From assembly GCA_964465375.1 (NCBI GenBank), contig CAYXIJ010000002.1:1-64000 (forward strand): DNA of 64,000 nt. Reading direction: 5' to 3'. Below, piece after piece: positions 27,042-35,812 of this stretch. How positions within the stretch are numbered: the first letter of the stretch is position 1; every line of letters begins with the position of its first letter. A program made the translations under genes and the position numbers. Below the pieces are notes generated by a model. The model did no database searches and was not told the DNA's origin. It saw only the letters and a program-made list of their open reading frames with translations. This stretch comes from CAJWKT01 sp964465375 (GTDB lineage Bacteria; Pseudomonadota; Gammaproteobacteria; Steroidobacterales; Rariloculaceae).

Positions 27042-28649
27042 TCACTTTTTGGTCGATACCAAGATTGTGTTTGCTGCTTTATCGTTTGTTTCCGTGTCGG
27101 GATAATCGAGTGTGTAGTGCAATCCTCGGCTTTCATGGCGTAATAACGCACTTCTGACAATCAACTCGGCTACAGTAACCAGGTTGCGTAGCTCAATCAG
27201 GTTATTATTGATTTTGAAATGACTGTAGTAATCGCGAATTTCTTCTTTCAGGAGCTCAATACGACGCATGGCCCGTTGTAGTCGCTTGTCGGTACGAACA
27301 ATTCCGACATAATCCCACATCGTCCGGCGCAGTTCGTCCCAGTTATGCGTGACGACGATCTGCTCATCAGGGTCTGAAACCTGACTTTCATCCCACGCTG
27401 GGACCTGCGGCTCATTAAATTCCTCTTTAATTAGATCGCGCTGAATCTGCTCTCCCGCAGCCCCTGCAAAAGCTAAACATTCAAGCAGAGAGTTGCTGGC
27501 CAGGCGGTTCGCGCCATGCAGGCCCGTAAATGCACATTCTCCGACTGCGTAGAGTCCAGCGAGATCAGTACAGCCATGCAGGTCGGTCACTACGCCACCA
27601 CAAGTGTAGTGAGCAGCCGGAACAACTGGTAACGGCTCTGCCGTCATGTCAAAACCGTACTCAGCGCAGCGTTTTACAATATTTGGAAAATGCGAGCGAA
27701 CAAAATCCGCCGGCTGATGGCTAATATTGAGATAAATGCAATCGTAGCCACCACGCTTCATCTCGTAGTCAATCGCACGGGCCACAATATCTCGAGGTGC
27801 CAATTCGGCCCTGAGGTCATGATCTAGCATGAAACGTCGCCCATCCGGTAGTTGCAGCTGACCCCCTTCTCCGCGCACGGTTTCAGAAATCAAAAATGAC
27901 TTGGCCTGTGGGTGATATAAGCAGGTCGGATGAAATTGGACAAACTCCATGTTTGCAACCCGGCAACCGGCACGCCAAGCCATCGCTATGCCGTCCCCAG
28001 TCGCCGTGTCAGGATTGCTTGTATAGAGATAGACCTTGGAGGCACCGCCGGTCGCAAGTACCACGACTCGGGCGGTCATGGTGATGACTTTGCCCGAACT
28101 TTTATTGAAGGCATAGATACCTAGGATACGATTGGGCCCCGACTGACCAAGTTTGGCTGAAGTAATAATATCCACAGCGATATACTGTTCAAGCAAGTGG
28201 ATATTCGGATGGCGGCGTGCCTTATATTCCAGTGTCTCTATGACTGCTTGGCCGGTCGCATCAGTCGCATGGATCACTCGACGGTGACTGTGGCCACCCT
28301 CCCGGGTCAGGTGAAATCCCTCATTATCATCTTTGCGTGTGAACGGAACCTGCTGAGCAATTAGCCAATCCACACACTCGGGACCCCGATTAATAGCGAA
28401 CTCCACTGCCTCACGATCACAAAGTCCGGCGCCTGCACGGATGGTGTCTTCTATATGGGATTGAGTTGAATCATCTTCCCCCAACACGGCAGCGATGCCG
28501 CCTTGAGCATAGTAACTGGAACCTTCGCGAAGTGAGCGCTTAGCTAGTAGACGGACGCGTACACCGGAGTCGGCTAAACGCAAAGCAACCGTCAGACCCG
28601 CCAGGCCGCCGCCAAGGACGAGGACCGGCATGTAGTCCTGTCGTGACAT
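27042..28649 (-). CDS. nadB: L-aspartate oxidase
   Basis: This is a 535-residue flavoprotein of the succinate dehydrogenase/fumarate reductase family. It has VLVLGGGLAGLTVAL at the N-terminus, SSYYAQGGIAAV, the active-site HRRVIHATDATG, FVQFHPT, and GANRLASNSLLE. It oxidises aspartate to iminoaspartate for NAD synthesis. The ATG at 28649 lies 10 bp after the nadA stop and gives the expected N-terminus; the longer frame to 28727 overlaps nadA. Together with nadA it makes quinolinate. nadC is not in the window. Confidence 0.96.
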   Translation of the reverse strand: MSRQDYMPVLVLGGGLAGLTVALRLADSGVRVRLLAKRSLREGSSYYAQGGIAAVLGEDDSTQSHIEDTIRAGAGLCDREAVEFAINRGPECVDWLIAQQVPFTRKDDNEGFHLTREGGHSHRRVIHATDATGQAVIETLEYKARRHPNIHLLEQYIAVDIITSAKLGQSGPNRILGIYAFNKSSGKVITMTARVVVLATGGASKVYLYTSNPDTATGDGIAMAWRAGCRVANMEFVQFHPTCLYHPQAKSFLISETVRGEGGQLQLPDGRRFMLDHDLRAELAPRDIVARAIDYEMKRGGYDCIYLNISHQPADFVRSHFPNIVKRCAEYGFDMTAEPLPVVPAAHYTCGGVVTDLHGCTDLAGLYAVGECAFTGLHGANRLASNSLLECLAFAGAAGEQIQRDLIKEEFNEPQVPAWDESQVSDPDEQIVVTHNWDELRRTMWDYVGIVRTDKRLQRAMRRIELLKEEIRDYYSHFKINNNLIELRNLVTVAELIVRSALLRHESRGLHYTLDYPDTETNDKAANTILVSTKK

Positions 28650-28659
28650 GCCAAACGGC

Positions 28660-29682
28660 TCAGTTGCTGCCGACCTCCAACATTCTCTGCAGTGAAACGG
28701 TGGCCCGCTCCACAATACCCTGATCAAGCTTTATCTCGTACTCGAGATTCTGAAGCGAATGCAGAATTTTTGGCAATGTGATGCGCTTCATATGCGAGCA
28801 AAGATTGCAGGGACGAACAAACTCAACCTCCGGGTACTCCACAGCAACATTATCACTCATCGAGCACTCCGTGATCATGACAACCTTTTCAGGCTGTGAT
28901 TCACCAACGTGCTTAATCATGCCAGACGTGGAGCCAACAAAATCCACTTCAGCTAATACATCGGGTGAGCACTCCGGATGAGCAATAACATGAATATCCG
29001 GATAAGCCTTCCGATAATCCCTAATTTCTTCTGCAGAAAATCGCTCGTGAACTTCACAAGTTCCGTCCCAAAGTATTAGCTCAACATCAGTCTGGGCTTC
29101 GACATACCGGCCAAGGTAACCGTCCGGCAAAAAAATCACACGATTAACCCCGAGCGACTCAACGATTTGGACGGCATTTGCTGATGTGCAACAAATATCA
29201 GTTTCGGCCCTTACATCAGCATAGGTATTCACGTAAGTCACGACCGGCACGCCAGGGTGACGTTTCTTGAGTTGACGGACGTCCTCCCCAGTGATTGAGG
29301 CTGCCAGCGAACATCCAGCATCTAGATCAGGAATCAACACTGTTTTTTCGTAGCTGAGAATTTTTGCGGTCTCAGCCATAAAACGCACTCCGCAAAGCAA
29401 GATGATATCGGCGTCAGTTTTTGCGGCCTGCTGGGCCAAACCCAATGAATCTCCCGAAAAATCAGCAACACCATGAAAAATTTCCGGCGTTTGATAATTA
29501 TGAACGAGCAGGACTGCGTTGAGCTCCCGTTTTAGCTCATTAATCGCCGCGATATAGGGCGCGTGCACCGGCCATTCGATGTCCGGAATGACAGTTTTCA
29601 GGCGGTCATAGGCAGCCGCCGTGGCTCGCTCTACAGCCGGCGTATATTCCAGAGGGCTTACCTCTCCAGGCACTGCAACCAC
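28660..29682 (-). CDS. nadA: Quinolinate synthase
   Basis: This 340-residue 4Fe-4S enzyme condenses iminoaspartate with dihydroxyacetone phosphate. The three cluster cysteines are visible in LLCGVRFMAET, GTCEVHERF and the CNLCSHMKRI segment. VLVHNYQ, DFSGDSLGLA and HPECSPDV are further family motifs. The start is GTG at 29682, with AGGAG seven bases upstream. nadB follows 10 bp downstream. The nadA-nadB operon sits between tadA and the AT-rich island, whereas in Pseudomonas guaA is close to tadA. Confidence 0.96.
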   Translation of the reverse strand: MVAVPGEVSPLEYTPAVERATAAAYDRLKTVIPDIEWPVHAPYIAAINELKRELNAVLLVHNYQTPEIFHGVADFSGDSLGLAQQAAKTDADIILLCGVRFMAETAKILSYEKTVLIPDLDAGCSLAASITGEDVRQLKKRHPGVPVVTYVNTYADVRAETDICCTSANAVQIVESLGVNRVIFLPDGYLGRYVEAQTDVELILWDGTCEVHERFSAEEIRDYRKAYPDIHVIAHPECSPDVLAEVDFVGSTSGMIKHVGESQPEKVVMITECSMSDNVAVEYPEVEFVRPCNLCSHMKRITLPKILHSLQNLEYEIKLDQGIVERATVSLQRMLEVGSN

Positions 29683-29831
29683 TCACCTTCTCCTCATCGT
29701 CCAGGCTAGGCATGCCGCTTTAAGCACAATTCCAGCTACTGTTTCCGCCTGCGACTCAGTTGCTATTTTACTAAAAACCCACCTTGATTCTATTACTTCC
29801 GGGGCCTGCATGGGAGCACTATATGATCTCT

Positions 29832-30512
29832 TCAATCGAGCTCCAAATGCTTTAACCGCGAAGAGAACGCAAAGCTCAGCGAGAATATACTTACCACATT
29901 CACCAATGCAATGAGTTTTTGAATCGTGGCCTGCCTAACCATTTCCCCGCGACTTTCCATTGGGCTACCGCTGACCAGTTGGTAGATAACATATGCGAAA
30001 GTGCATACTAAAAAAAACATCACCACGAAGGCATATCTGCTCTCAATCGGGCTACGCAATAAAACGATGAGATAGACAACAGAAGCTGGTACTAACAACC
30101 TGAAAGCATTAATTGCAAAAAAAACATGCATTTCCCTATAAATATCATGCGGTGTTAGTCCAACGCCTGCAAAAAAAACAGTGCCAAACAAGAAAAATAT
30201 TGAGCCGATCATAGCCAGTGTGTGATTAATAGGGTCTTCTTTGAATAGTCGAGGCACAAATAGGAACGATATACCTACTCCAACAAATAGCAGCATGGAG
30301 AAATTGAAAAAAATAGCAGAAGGAAGATTCCCGGAACCCGAACGGGACTGGTAGCCACCTAGGTCACTTAAAAAATTGTGCGTGACTGAATACCCGACCT
30401 GCGTCGGATCATGGATATTTCCACCTGGATAAAAATAAATCGCAATCGCAACGGAAAAAATAAAAAATAATGGAACAAAACGAAGCAATTTAACAGTCCA
30501 GAAACGATACAT
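29832..30512 (-). CDS. Six-helix membrane protein, DUF998-like
   Basis: This is a 226-residue protein with an N-terminal hydrophobic segment and about six predicted membrane helices. The first loop carries GYSVTHNFLSDLGGY, resembling the N-x-(I/L)SDLG loop of the DUF998 family, and PHDIYREMHVFFA marks a later loop. The family has no settled function. It is the first gene of a visibly AT-rich stretch that runs to about 33.6 kb, and it reads the same way as the two putative oxidoreductase genes upstream. Confidence 0.6.
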   Translation of the reverse strand: MYRFWTVKLLRFVPLFFIFSVAIAIYFYPGGNIHDPTQVGYSVTHNFLSDLGGYQSRSGSGNLPSAIFFNFSMLLFVGVGISFLFVPRLFKEDPINHTLAMIGSIFFLFGTVFFAGVGLTPHDIYREMHVFFAINAFRLLVPASVVYLIVLLRSPIESRYAFVVMFFLVCTFAYVIYQLVSGSPMESRGEMVRQATIQKLIALVNVVSIFSLSFAFSSRLKHLELD

Positions 30513-30589
30513 AAGCTTCTCTGCTCAATAGTTGCCGTTGATTTTACGATCTAAATTTGAAGCATCTTGATTCATACTCGGGAACCTTC

Positions 30590-31003
30590 TTAAGCAGGCT
30601 GGCAATTGAAGACAGGAATATTCCTTTCTGTTTTTTTCTGGTAAACATCGAAGTCAGGGTAACAAGAACAGATCAGTGGCCATAGTTCAGATTTTTTCTC
30701 ATCATCAACCTGTTTAGCAACCAAATTTAATTTTTTTTTGTTTAAATAAACCAAAACCTCAGGATGGGCCTTCAGGTTCCAATACCAGGAAGGATGAATG
30801 TCAGCGCCCCCCATGGAGGCAACCAAAACTACGCCTTTCTCGTAAGGAACATACATCAAGGGGATATTTCTAACTTTCCCTGACTTAGCACCTTTCATTT
30901 TTACAACGCAGACATCGTAGCCCCTCAGTCGGTTCATCCATCTTCCGCCGGAAAATCTAAAAACGACCGAGTGAACCGTTATAAATATTTTAAAAAATAA
31001 CAT
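30590..31003 (-). CDS. Ddn-like deazaflavin(F420)-type nitroreductase family protein
   Basis: This is a 137-residue protein that aligns over nearly its full length with the mycobacterial Ddn/DUF385 split-barrel family: MKGAKSGKVRNIPLMYVPYE, VLVASMGGADIHPSWYWNLKAHP, and YPDFDVYQKKTERNIPVF. In Ddn these segments bind F420 and the substrate. Here the Lys of the ASKGG motif is replaced by Met (ASMGG), which may alter cofactor phosphate binding. Whether this organism makes F420 is unknown from the window. It lies 59 bp from the PPOX-fold gene on the same strand, and codon use is AT-rich. Confidence 0.85.
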   Translation of the reverse strand: MLFFKIFITVHSVVFRFSGGRWMNRLRGYDVCVVKMKGAKSGKVRNIPLMYVPYEKGVVLVASMGGADIHPSWYWNLKAHPEVLVYLNKKKLNLVAKQVDDEKKSELWPLICSCYPDFDVYQKKTERNIPVFNCQPA

Positions 31004-31062
31004 TTCTATTTTTTCTCAGGTTACCCTAACCCAATAAGACTTTTTAATTCGTTCTGTGCTCA

Positions 31063-31437
31063 TCAACCAATACTGAATTTTACTATTTGCCTTTTATGGT
31101 ATCTTCCGAAGACCTTAGAAAAAAAATCACTGATTCTAAACCGAAAGCCGTACTTTCTCCTTAACAAAAAAAATGAGAATTTAATTTTTTCGGGCTCATT
31201 AATTAATTCTGCTTTAGCATTCATCCAATCGCTTTTGAGTTTTCCTAAGCCCGTACAGGGAGCAACTTTTACATCTGAAAAATTTCTTATTCTTTTAATT
31301 TTTCCTGCATTTTTCATTGAGAAAACATAATAATTGTTTGTTTCCCCTTCCTGGGCAAACCATACCGGTGTATCAACAAAGCTGCCGTCTCTCTTCCGAG
31401 TAGAAAGATTGATGTACTGCTCTTGATTCGAAATCAT
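31063..31437 (-). CDS. PPOX-class, F420-type oxidoreductase-like protein
   Basis: This is a 124-residue split-barrel protein. YINLSTRKRDGSFVDTPVWF, NAGKIKRIRNFSDVKVAPC and a Gly-x-x-x-x-x-W loop follow the Rv2061-type PPOX family, many of whose actinobacterial members use F420 and some FMN. It lies next to the Ddn-like gene, so the two may share a cofactor or pathway; that is inferred from adjacency. It starts at ATG 31437 and faces an AT-rich divergent promoter region. Confidence 0.8.
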   Translation of the reverse strand: MISNQEQYINLSTRKRDGSFVDTPVWFAQEGETNNYYVFSMKNAGKIKRIRNFSDVKVAPCTGLGKLKSDWMNAKAELINEPEKIKFSFFLLRRKYGFRFRISDFFSKVFGRYHKRQIVKFSIG

Positions 31438-31742
31438 TTTTTTGATTTCTGCTCAATCATAATATATATAACTAATTGATTTTATTTATATTATTTTGAA
31501 TCTATATCGAGTTTGTGTCAATTACTATCAGAATAGCCTGGTCCGTATATGATTTTTTCTGGTCATCTGCAGGTGCGCTGACCATCCTCCACAACAACCT
31601 CTCCATTATAATCAATACTTTCCAGCATAAAAAATCAAACTTTGTAAATTTTTTGTAGCTCTTAATTTAACTTTAATATTAGCGCTTTAATTAAAATTGC
31701 ATTTTATGATTTATAAATTCTAATCTTAGGTAATATTCTGAA
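31438..31742. other. AT-rich divergent intergenic region
   Basis: About 305 bp between two divergent genes. No gene is seen. A 5-bp inverted repeat, GGTCA (31561-31565) and TGACC (31579-31583), lies in a locally GC-richer patch within otherwise very AT-rich DNA and could be a weak operator. Many TATAAT-like words occur, so no single promoter can be chosen. Confidence 0.5.
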
Positions 31743-32207
31743 ATGACTAAACATAATGATGTTAATCGCAATGAAGTAGAAGATTTCCTTAAATCATGGA
31801 AGGATGGCGTGATTGATATTGGAACAACTTATCAAGAAGGCAATAATTACAAAGAGAGGGCTAGGGCCTTCATTGAGACACATTATGCTTTTAGTATTGG
31901 GGATGTTTTATTTAAACCAACCTATACTAATGATGTTGTATTTAGAAATAACCCTGAAGCTGCTTTGTCTTATTTCGTTTCTGGTGATATTTCAGAAGAT
32001 TCTGGTTTTGCGATAAGGCCATGGGAAGATATCAAGGCATCAGAAATTAATTTTTTAATTGAAGATAATCTTTGCGCAGTGATGGGGATACTTAATTTAA
32101 AACCTCTAAATTCTGAAAATGAGACTAAAATTGCTTTCACTTTTATTTTAGTAAAGGATAATGATGAGATTAAAATTAAGATTCATCACTCCTCTGAATT
32201 AAATTGA
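31743..32207 (+). CDS. Small NTF2/SnoaL-like protein
   Basis: This is a 154-residue cytoplasmic protein without a signal peptide. The pattern W-x-x-G-x-x-x-I-G, HYAFSIGDVLFKPT, ALSYFVSGD, EDSGFAIRPW and a final HHSSE matches a widespread family with an NTF2-like layout. Related proteins are often labelled phosphoribosyl-AMP cyclohydrolase in databases, but this one shows no HisI Cys/His metal motifs, so that label should not be trusted. Other family members usually carry a signal peptide; this one does not. It is the only plus-strand gene of the AT-rich island. Confidence 0.6.
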   Translation: MTKHNDVNRNEVEDFLKSWKDGVIDIGTTYQEGNNYKERARAFIETHYAFSIGDVLFKPTYTNDVVFRNNPEAALSYFVSGDISEDSGFAIRPWEDIKASEINFLIEDNLCAVMGILNLKPLNSENETKIAFTFILVKDNDEIKIKIHHSSELN

Positions 32208-32252
32208 TAAAGACTTCAGAGTAATTTTAGTTTTTATTTATCTACTAATTTA

Positions 32253-32663
32253 TTACGGAATATCTCTTGCAGAAAAATTCCCAAATCTAAATACTTCATT
32301 ACCGCTTGTATCATACTGAATGAAAAAATCCACATTTGCTATATTGTCCACATTTCGCGCAAGCGTTGCGTGTACTTCAACAATATCTCCTGGATTCAGA
32401 GTATCTCTTCTCATACCTGCACGCATAAGCATGGACGCTGCCGCCAATTCGAAATTCCATTGGAATATTTCACCATTTTCTAGTTCCTCGTTGACAAATA
32501 ATCGCACATGAGGATTTACCATTTGCAATTGAACTACAGTCCCAGAGACAACAACCGGTTTATCCGGGTCATACTGAGCTAACCAGTTATGATGGGCAAA
32601 TAACTGCATAGGTATTAAGATAAAACTCAAAATTACGGTAGTTATGATAGTTTTGGATTTCAT
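32253..32663 (-). CDS. DUF6152 family exported protein
   Basis: This is a 136-residue protein with a signal peptide ending at LFAHH. The HH pair and the downstream VNPHVRLFV strand are the DUF6152 features also seen in the partial gene at 1-579. The C-terminal part includes GDIVEVHATLARN. The ATG at 32663 starts the signal peptide; 32675 is an alternative, and the longer frame to 32750 would overlap the previous gene. It lies 43 bp after the gene at 32707-33540 on the same strand. The two are probably co-transcribed, a pairing commonly seen in such genomes. Confidence 0.8.
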   Translation of the reverse strand: MKSKTIITTVILSFILIPMQLFAHHNWLAQYDPDKPVVVSGTVVQLQMVNPHVRLFVNEELENGEIFQWNFELAAASMLMRAGMRRDTLNPGDIVEVHATLARNVDNIANVDFFIQYDTSGNEVFRFGNFSARDIP

Positions 32664-32706
32664 TCGATGACCCATTAATAAAGATTGCAAGAAATGTCCT
32701 TTATAG

Positions 32707-33540
32707 TTAAAAATATTGTGATGAATTTTCGCTGTCACAAACCCATTCAATTAAACTGTCTCCAGGCATAATGGTGAAATCTGCTCTGAGATTAAATATT
32801 TCGGTATAGGCTCCAGGATCATCAATAGTAATATCTAGCTCTATTTTTCCGTAATTCACCCGCCGAAAACGCTCTGTGATAACTAACTGTTCAGTGGTTG
32901 GGCTACCATTAAAATCTAACCAGCCATCACCTCGAAAATTATTAGTGGTTACCACAAGCGTATTATCCTCCCAATGGCCAACAGAATAACCATACCAGGT
33001 GGGAATTGGTTCGCCTAAGGGGGGTAAAGCCCTGCCATCCAGGAAAACTTCCCTAACGCCAGCACTGGCTTCATATAGTATGACTAACCTATCAGGAGCC
33101 TGAATAATTTCAAAAGGTTGTGGATGAGTGTGGAATTGCATATGCCCCAGAGGTAGACAATAGCTATCTGGATTTTCAATACCATGATTTGCAATTCGCT
33201 CTTCTCTTATTTCTCTAGCCCAGGGCTGATACGGCAATCCATTTTCAAAGCCGAATCCCTGATCCCAAAAAGTGGCATAAGGAGGCACACCTGGAGGAGG
33301 TGTTTTGGGCTCTCCAATGGGCCTACCTTGTACACCTTTTTGGTATGTGTCGATAAAATCCCAGGTACCTGATAAATCCGGATATCCATCAAGTGCTGTA
33401 GGTGCGGGGGCATTAAAGTCAGGGCTCTTATCAGCTAAAAGCGGAACGCCGTCCATATATAATGACCACTGCGTGAATGCTGGAGTCGAAATAGCAAGGA
33501 CTGCGATAATGAATAAAACGCATTTTAAATCCAATTTCAT
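32707..33540 (-). CDS. Exported protein of a conserved uncharacterised family
   Basis: This is a 277-residue protein with a signal peptide (about residues 1-23). Recognisable family motifs are YPDLSGTWDF near the N-terminus, NPDSYCLPLG, PFEIIQAPDRLVILYE, REVFLDGR, PTWYGYSVGHWEDNTLVV, ITERFRRVNYG, TIDDPGAYT and a final WVCDSE. The family is abundant in soil and marine bacteria and has no known activity. The strand-rich motifs and two cysteines suggest a periplasmic beta-rich fold. It precedes the DUF6152 gene. Confidence 0.75.
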   Translation of the reverse strand: MKLDLKCVLFIIAVLAISTPAFTQWSLYMDGVPLLADKSPDFNAPAPTALDGYPDLSGTWDFIDTYQKGVQGRPIGEPKTPPPGVPPYATFWDQGFGFENGLPYQPWAREIREERIANHGIENPDSYCLPLGHMQFHTHPQPFEIIQAPDRLVILYEASAGVREVFLDGRALPPLGEPIPTWYGYSVGHWEDNTLVVTTNNFRGDGWLDFNGSPTTEQLVITERFRRVNYGKIELDITIDDPGAYTEIFNLRADFTIMPGDSLIEWVCDSENSSQYF

Positions 33541-34219
33541 GAATATTCCTATTTAATTATTATTAAATTTTCACTGTAATAAAAATAACAGAAACCATTA
33601 TTTTTCTCCTCTCTATTGTTAGTCATGTATCCATTATCGGAATTTACAAAAAGAAAGATTTCTATTATCAAAGAGCACAAAAACTAAATCTGTGTTCTGG
33701 TTTGTAACACATCATCATCGGTGTCTAGTAGTTCGATAAGTATGTGATTTCGGACCTTCTGACCTGAACTCGACTCCACCCATCGACCCCACGTACTGAT
33801 CAACATTTTCCTTCCAATGTAACGTGACCTTAGCCGAACGATGGATCATTGCAATAATCATGTCGTGTTCGCGAAACTGGAGAATCTCTCCGGTAACGGC
33901 GATCTCGCTCTTTACGCCGACGATCTCGCAGGTGTCATCAAACCGTGTACGACTTCCTACCACTTCTCTTCACCACTCTCATAACCATCCGAACAACCTA
34001 TGTGTATAACGATCTCGTAACGTTTCATCATCTTGCCGCAGGATTCCTAGTTATTATTTTTTTCTATCTAAGAATTTAATTAACCTATAAATATCCAATC
34101 GACGCAATAGCCAAATCCATAATCCTACTCCCTTTGAATTAGACAAATTTTAATATCCACATTCTAAGAGCTCGCCACCCTGAAATACCTATGTTTATTG
34201 GGTTCTGAGTAACCTTCGA
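33541..34219. other. Junction region between the AT-rich island and guaA
   Basis: About 680 bp with at most one small gene (33715-33963). Both flanks are AT-rich and no tRNA, integrase or direct repeat that would mark an insertion boundary is seen. No terminator with a clear stem and T-run was found after guaA. Confidence 0.5.
33715..33963 (-). CDS. Possible small hypothetical protein
   Basis: An 82-codon frame starts at a GTG (33963), with an in-frame TGA two codons upstream. Its composition looks protein-like: alternating strands CEIVGVKSEIAVTGEILQF and KVTLHW, then a GGVEFRSEGP segment, which would suit a small beta-barrel. No strong ribosome site is present and I do not recognise a family. 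It could be a real short gene or the remnant of a longer one. Confidence 0.4.
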   Translation of the reverse strand: MVGSRTRFDDTCEIVGVKSEIAVTGEILQFREHDMIIAMIHRSAKVTLHWKENVDQYVGSMGGVEFRSEGPKSHTYRTTRHR

Positions 34220-35806
34220 TTACTCCCACTCAATAGTTGAGGGTGGCTTACTGGAAATATCATAAGTAACGCGTGATATGCCGGAAATCTCATTGACGAT
34301 CCGTCGCGATACTTTGTCCAGAAAATCATATGGCAGGCGTGCCCAGCCCGCGGTCATGAAATCTACCGTCTCGACAGCCCGAAGGGACACTACATACTCA
34401 TAGTGCCGGCCATCGCCCATGACACCCACCGATTTCACCGGCAAAAAGACGACAAAGGCCTGGCTGACCTGATCATAAAGACCCTCTCCCCGCAATTCCT
34501 GAATAAAAATATCATCAGCCTGTCTTAACAGGTCCGTATACTCTTTTGTAACTGGACCCAGAATACGCACACCCAGACCGGGACCCGGAAAAGGATGTCG
34601 CTGCACCAGCTCACTTGGCAAACCTAACTCCACCCCAATTTTTCGGACTTCATCTTTAAAAAGATCACGCAATGGCTCTATGAGTTTCAGGTCCATGTGC
34701 TCCGGCAAGCCACCCACGTTGTGATGGGATTTAATAACATGTGCCTTACCGGTAGCAGCCCCTGCAGACTCAATAACATCGGGATAAATCGTACCCTGAG
34801 CAAGCCAACGAACACCCTTCAGCTTCCGTGCCTCTGCCTCAAAAACCTCAATGAATTTCCGGCCGATAATCTTGCGTTTATCTTCCGGGTCTGCAACACC
34901 ATCAAGGGCCTCAAGAAAGTCCTTCTCTGCATTAACACGAATCACGTTGAGACCAAGATGCCTATTGAAGGTATCGATCACCTGGTCACCTTCGTTGAGC
35001 CTCAGCAGCCCATTGTCCACGAACACACAAATCAGCTGGTCACCGATTGCAGCGTGCAGTAATGCAGCTACCACAGAAGAATCTACCCCACCGGAGAGTC
35101 CCAAAAGAACCCGCCCGGAGCCCACTTTTGCTTTCACCTGCTCGACGTGTTCAGCAATGATATTTGCCGAAGTCCATAAAGGCGGGCAGCCACAAATATC
35201 CCTCACAAAACGCTCGATTATGAGCTGCCCATGTTGCGTATGGGTAACCTCCGGATGGAACTGCAGGCCGTAAATCTTGCGAGAAAAATCGGCCATAGCT
35301 GCAAGAGGAGAATTACCTGAAACCGCAATAGATTTAAAGCCGCCCGGAAGGGACTCCACCCGATCCCCGTGGCTCATCCATACCTTAAGCGCCTCCCCGG
35401 GCCGTGCCAGTCCGCCGAGTAACTCATCGTCCTGGGATACCTCTACCTCTGCGTAGCCGAATTCCCTTTCACTGGATGACTGAACCACACCTCCGAGCTT
35501 TTGGGCAAGAGCCTGCATGCCGTAGCAAATACCAAGCAAGGGCACCTGCAACTCCAATACAGCATCTGGTACTGCCGGGGCGGTACCATCTTTTACCGAA
35601 TCAGGGCCTCCGGAGAGAATGATGCCTGATGGACGGAACGTCTGGAGAGCATCCATGCCCAGATCGAAAGGGTGAATTTCACTATAGACCCCCGCCTCAC
35701 GAACACGTCTTGCTATCAGCTGTGTGTACTGGCTTCCGTAATCAAGAATCAGGATCCGGCCCGAGTCCAGTGGCTGATTCTCCGGGACACGCATTCCTGT
35801 TTTCAC
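34220..35806 (-). CDS. guaA: GMP synthase (glutamine-hydrolysing)
   Basis: This is a 528-residue enzyme. The N-terminal class I glutamine amidotransferase domain has LGICYGMQ with the nucleophile Cys and the His/Glu pair in QFHPEVTHT. The ATP-pyrophosphatase domain has the P-loop LSGGVDSSVVA. The C-terminal dimerisation domain ends in PPSTIEWE. It makes GMP from XMP. A GTG at 35806 with GGAG upstream is used; ATG at 35794 is the alternative. It follows guaB by 6 bp, as in most gammaproteobacteria. Confidence 0.97.
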   Translation of the reverse strand: MKTGMRVPENQPLDSGRILILDYGSQYTQLIARRVREAGVYSEIHPFDLGMDALQTFRPSGIILSGGPDSVKDGTAPAVPDAVLELQVPLLGICYGMQALAQKLGGVVQSSSEREFGYAEVEVSQDDELLGGLARPGEALKVWMSHGDRVESLPGGFKSIAVSGNSPLAAMADFSRKIYGLQFHPEVTHTQHGQLIIERFVRDICGCPPLWTSANIIAEHVEQVKAKVGSGRVLLGLSGGVDSSVVAALLHAAIGDQLICVFVDNGLLRLNEGDQVIDTFNRHLGLNVIRVNAEKDFLEALDGVADPEDKRKIIGRKFIEVFEAEARKLKGVRWLAQGTIYPDVIESAGAATGKAHVIKSHHNVGGLPEHMDLKLIEPLRDLFKDEVRKIGVELGLPSELVQRHPFPGPGLGVRILGPVTKEYTDLLRQADDIFIQELRGEGLYDQVSQAFVVFLPVKSVGVMGDGRHYEYVVSLRAVETVDFMTAGWARLPYDFLDKVSRRIVNEISGISRVTYDISSKPPSTIEWE

Positions 35807-35812
35807 CAGGAT

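Noticed and set aside
31743..32207. Phosphoribosyl-AMP cyclohydrolase (hisI)
   Set aside because: Database labels for related proteins suggest it, but no HisI metal motifs are present and the chain is NTF2/SnoaL-like.
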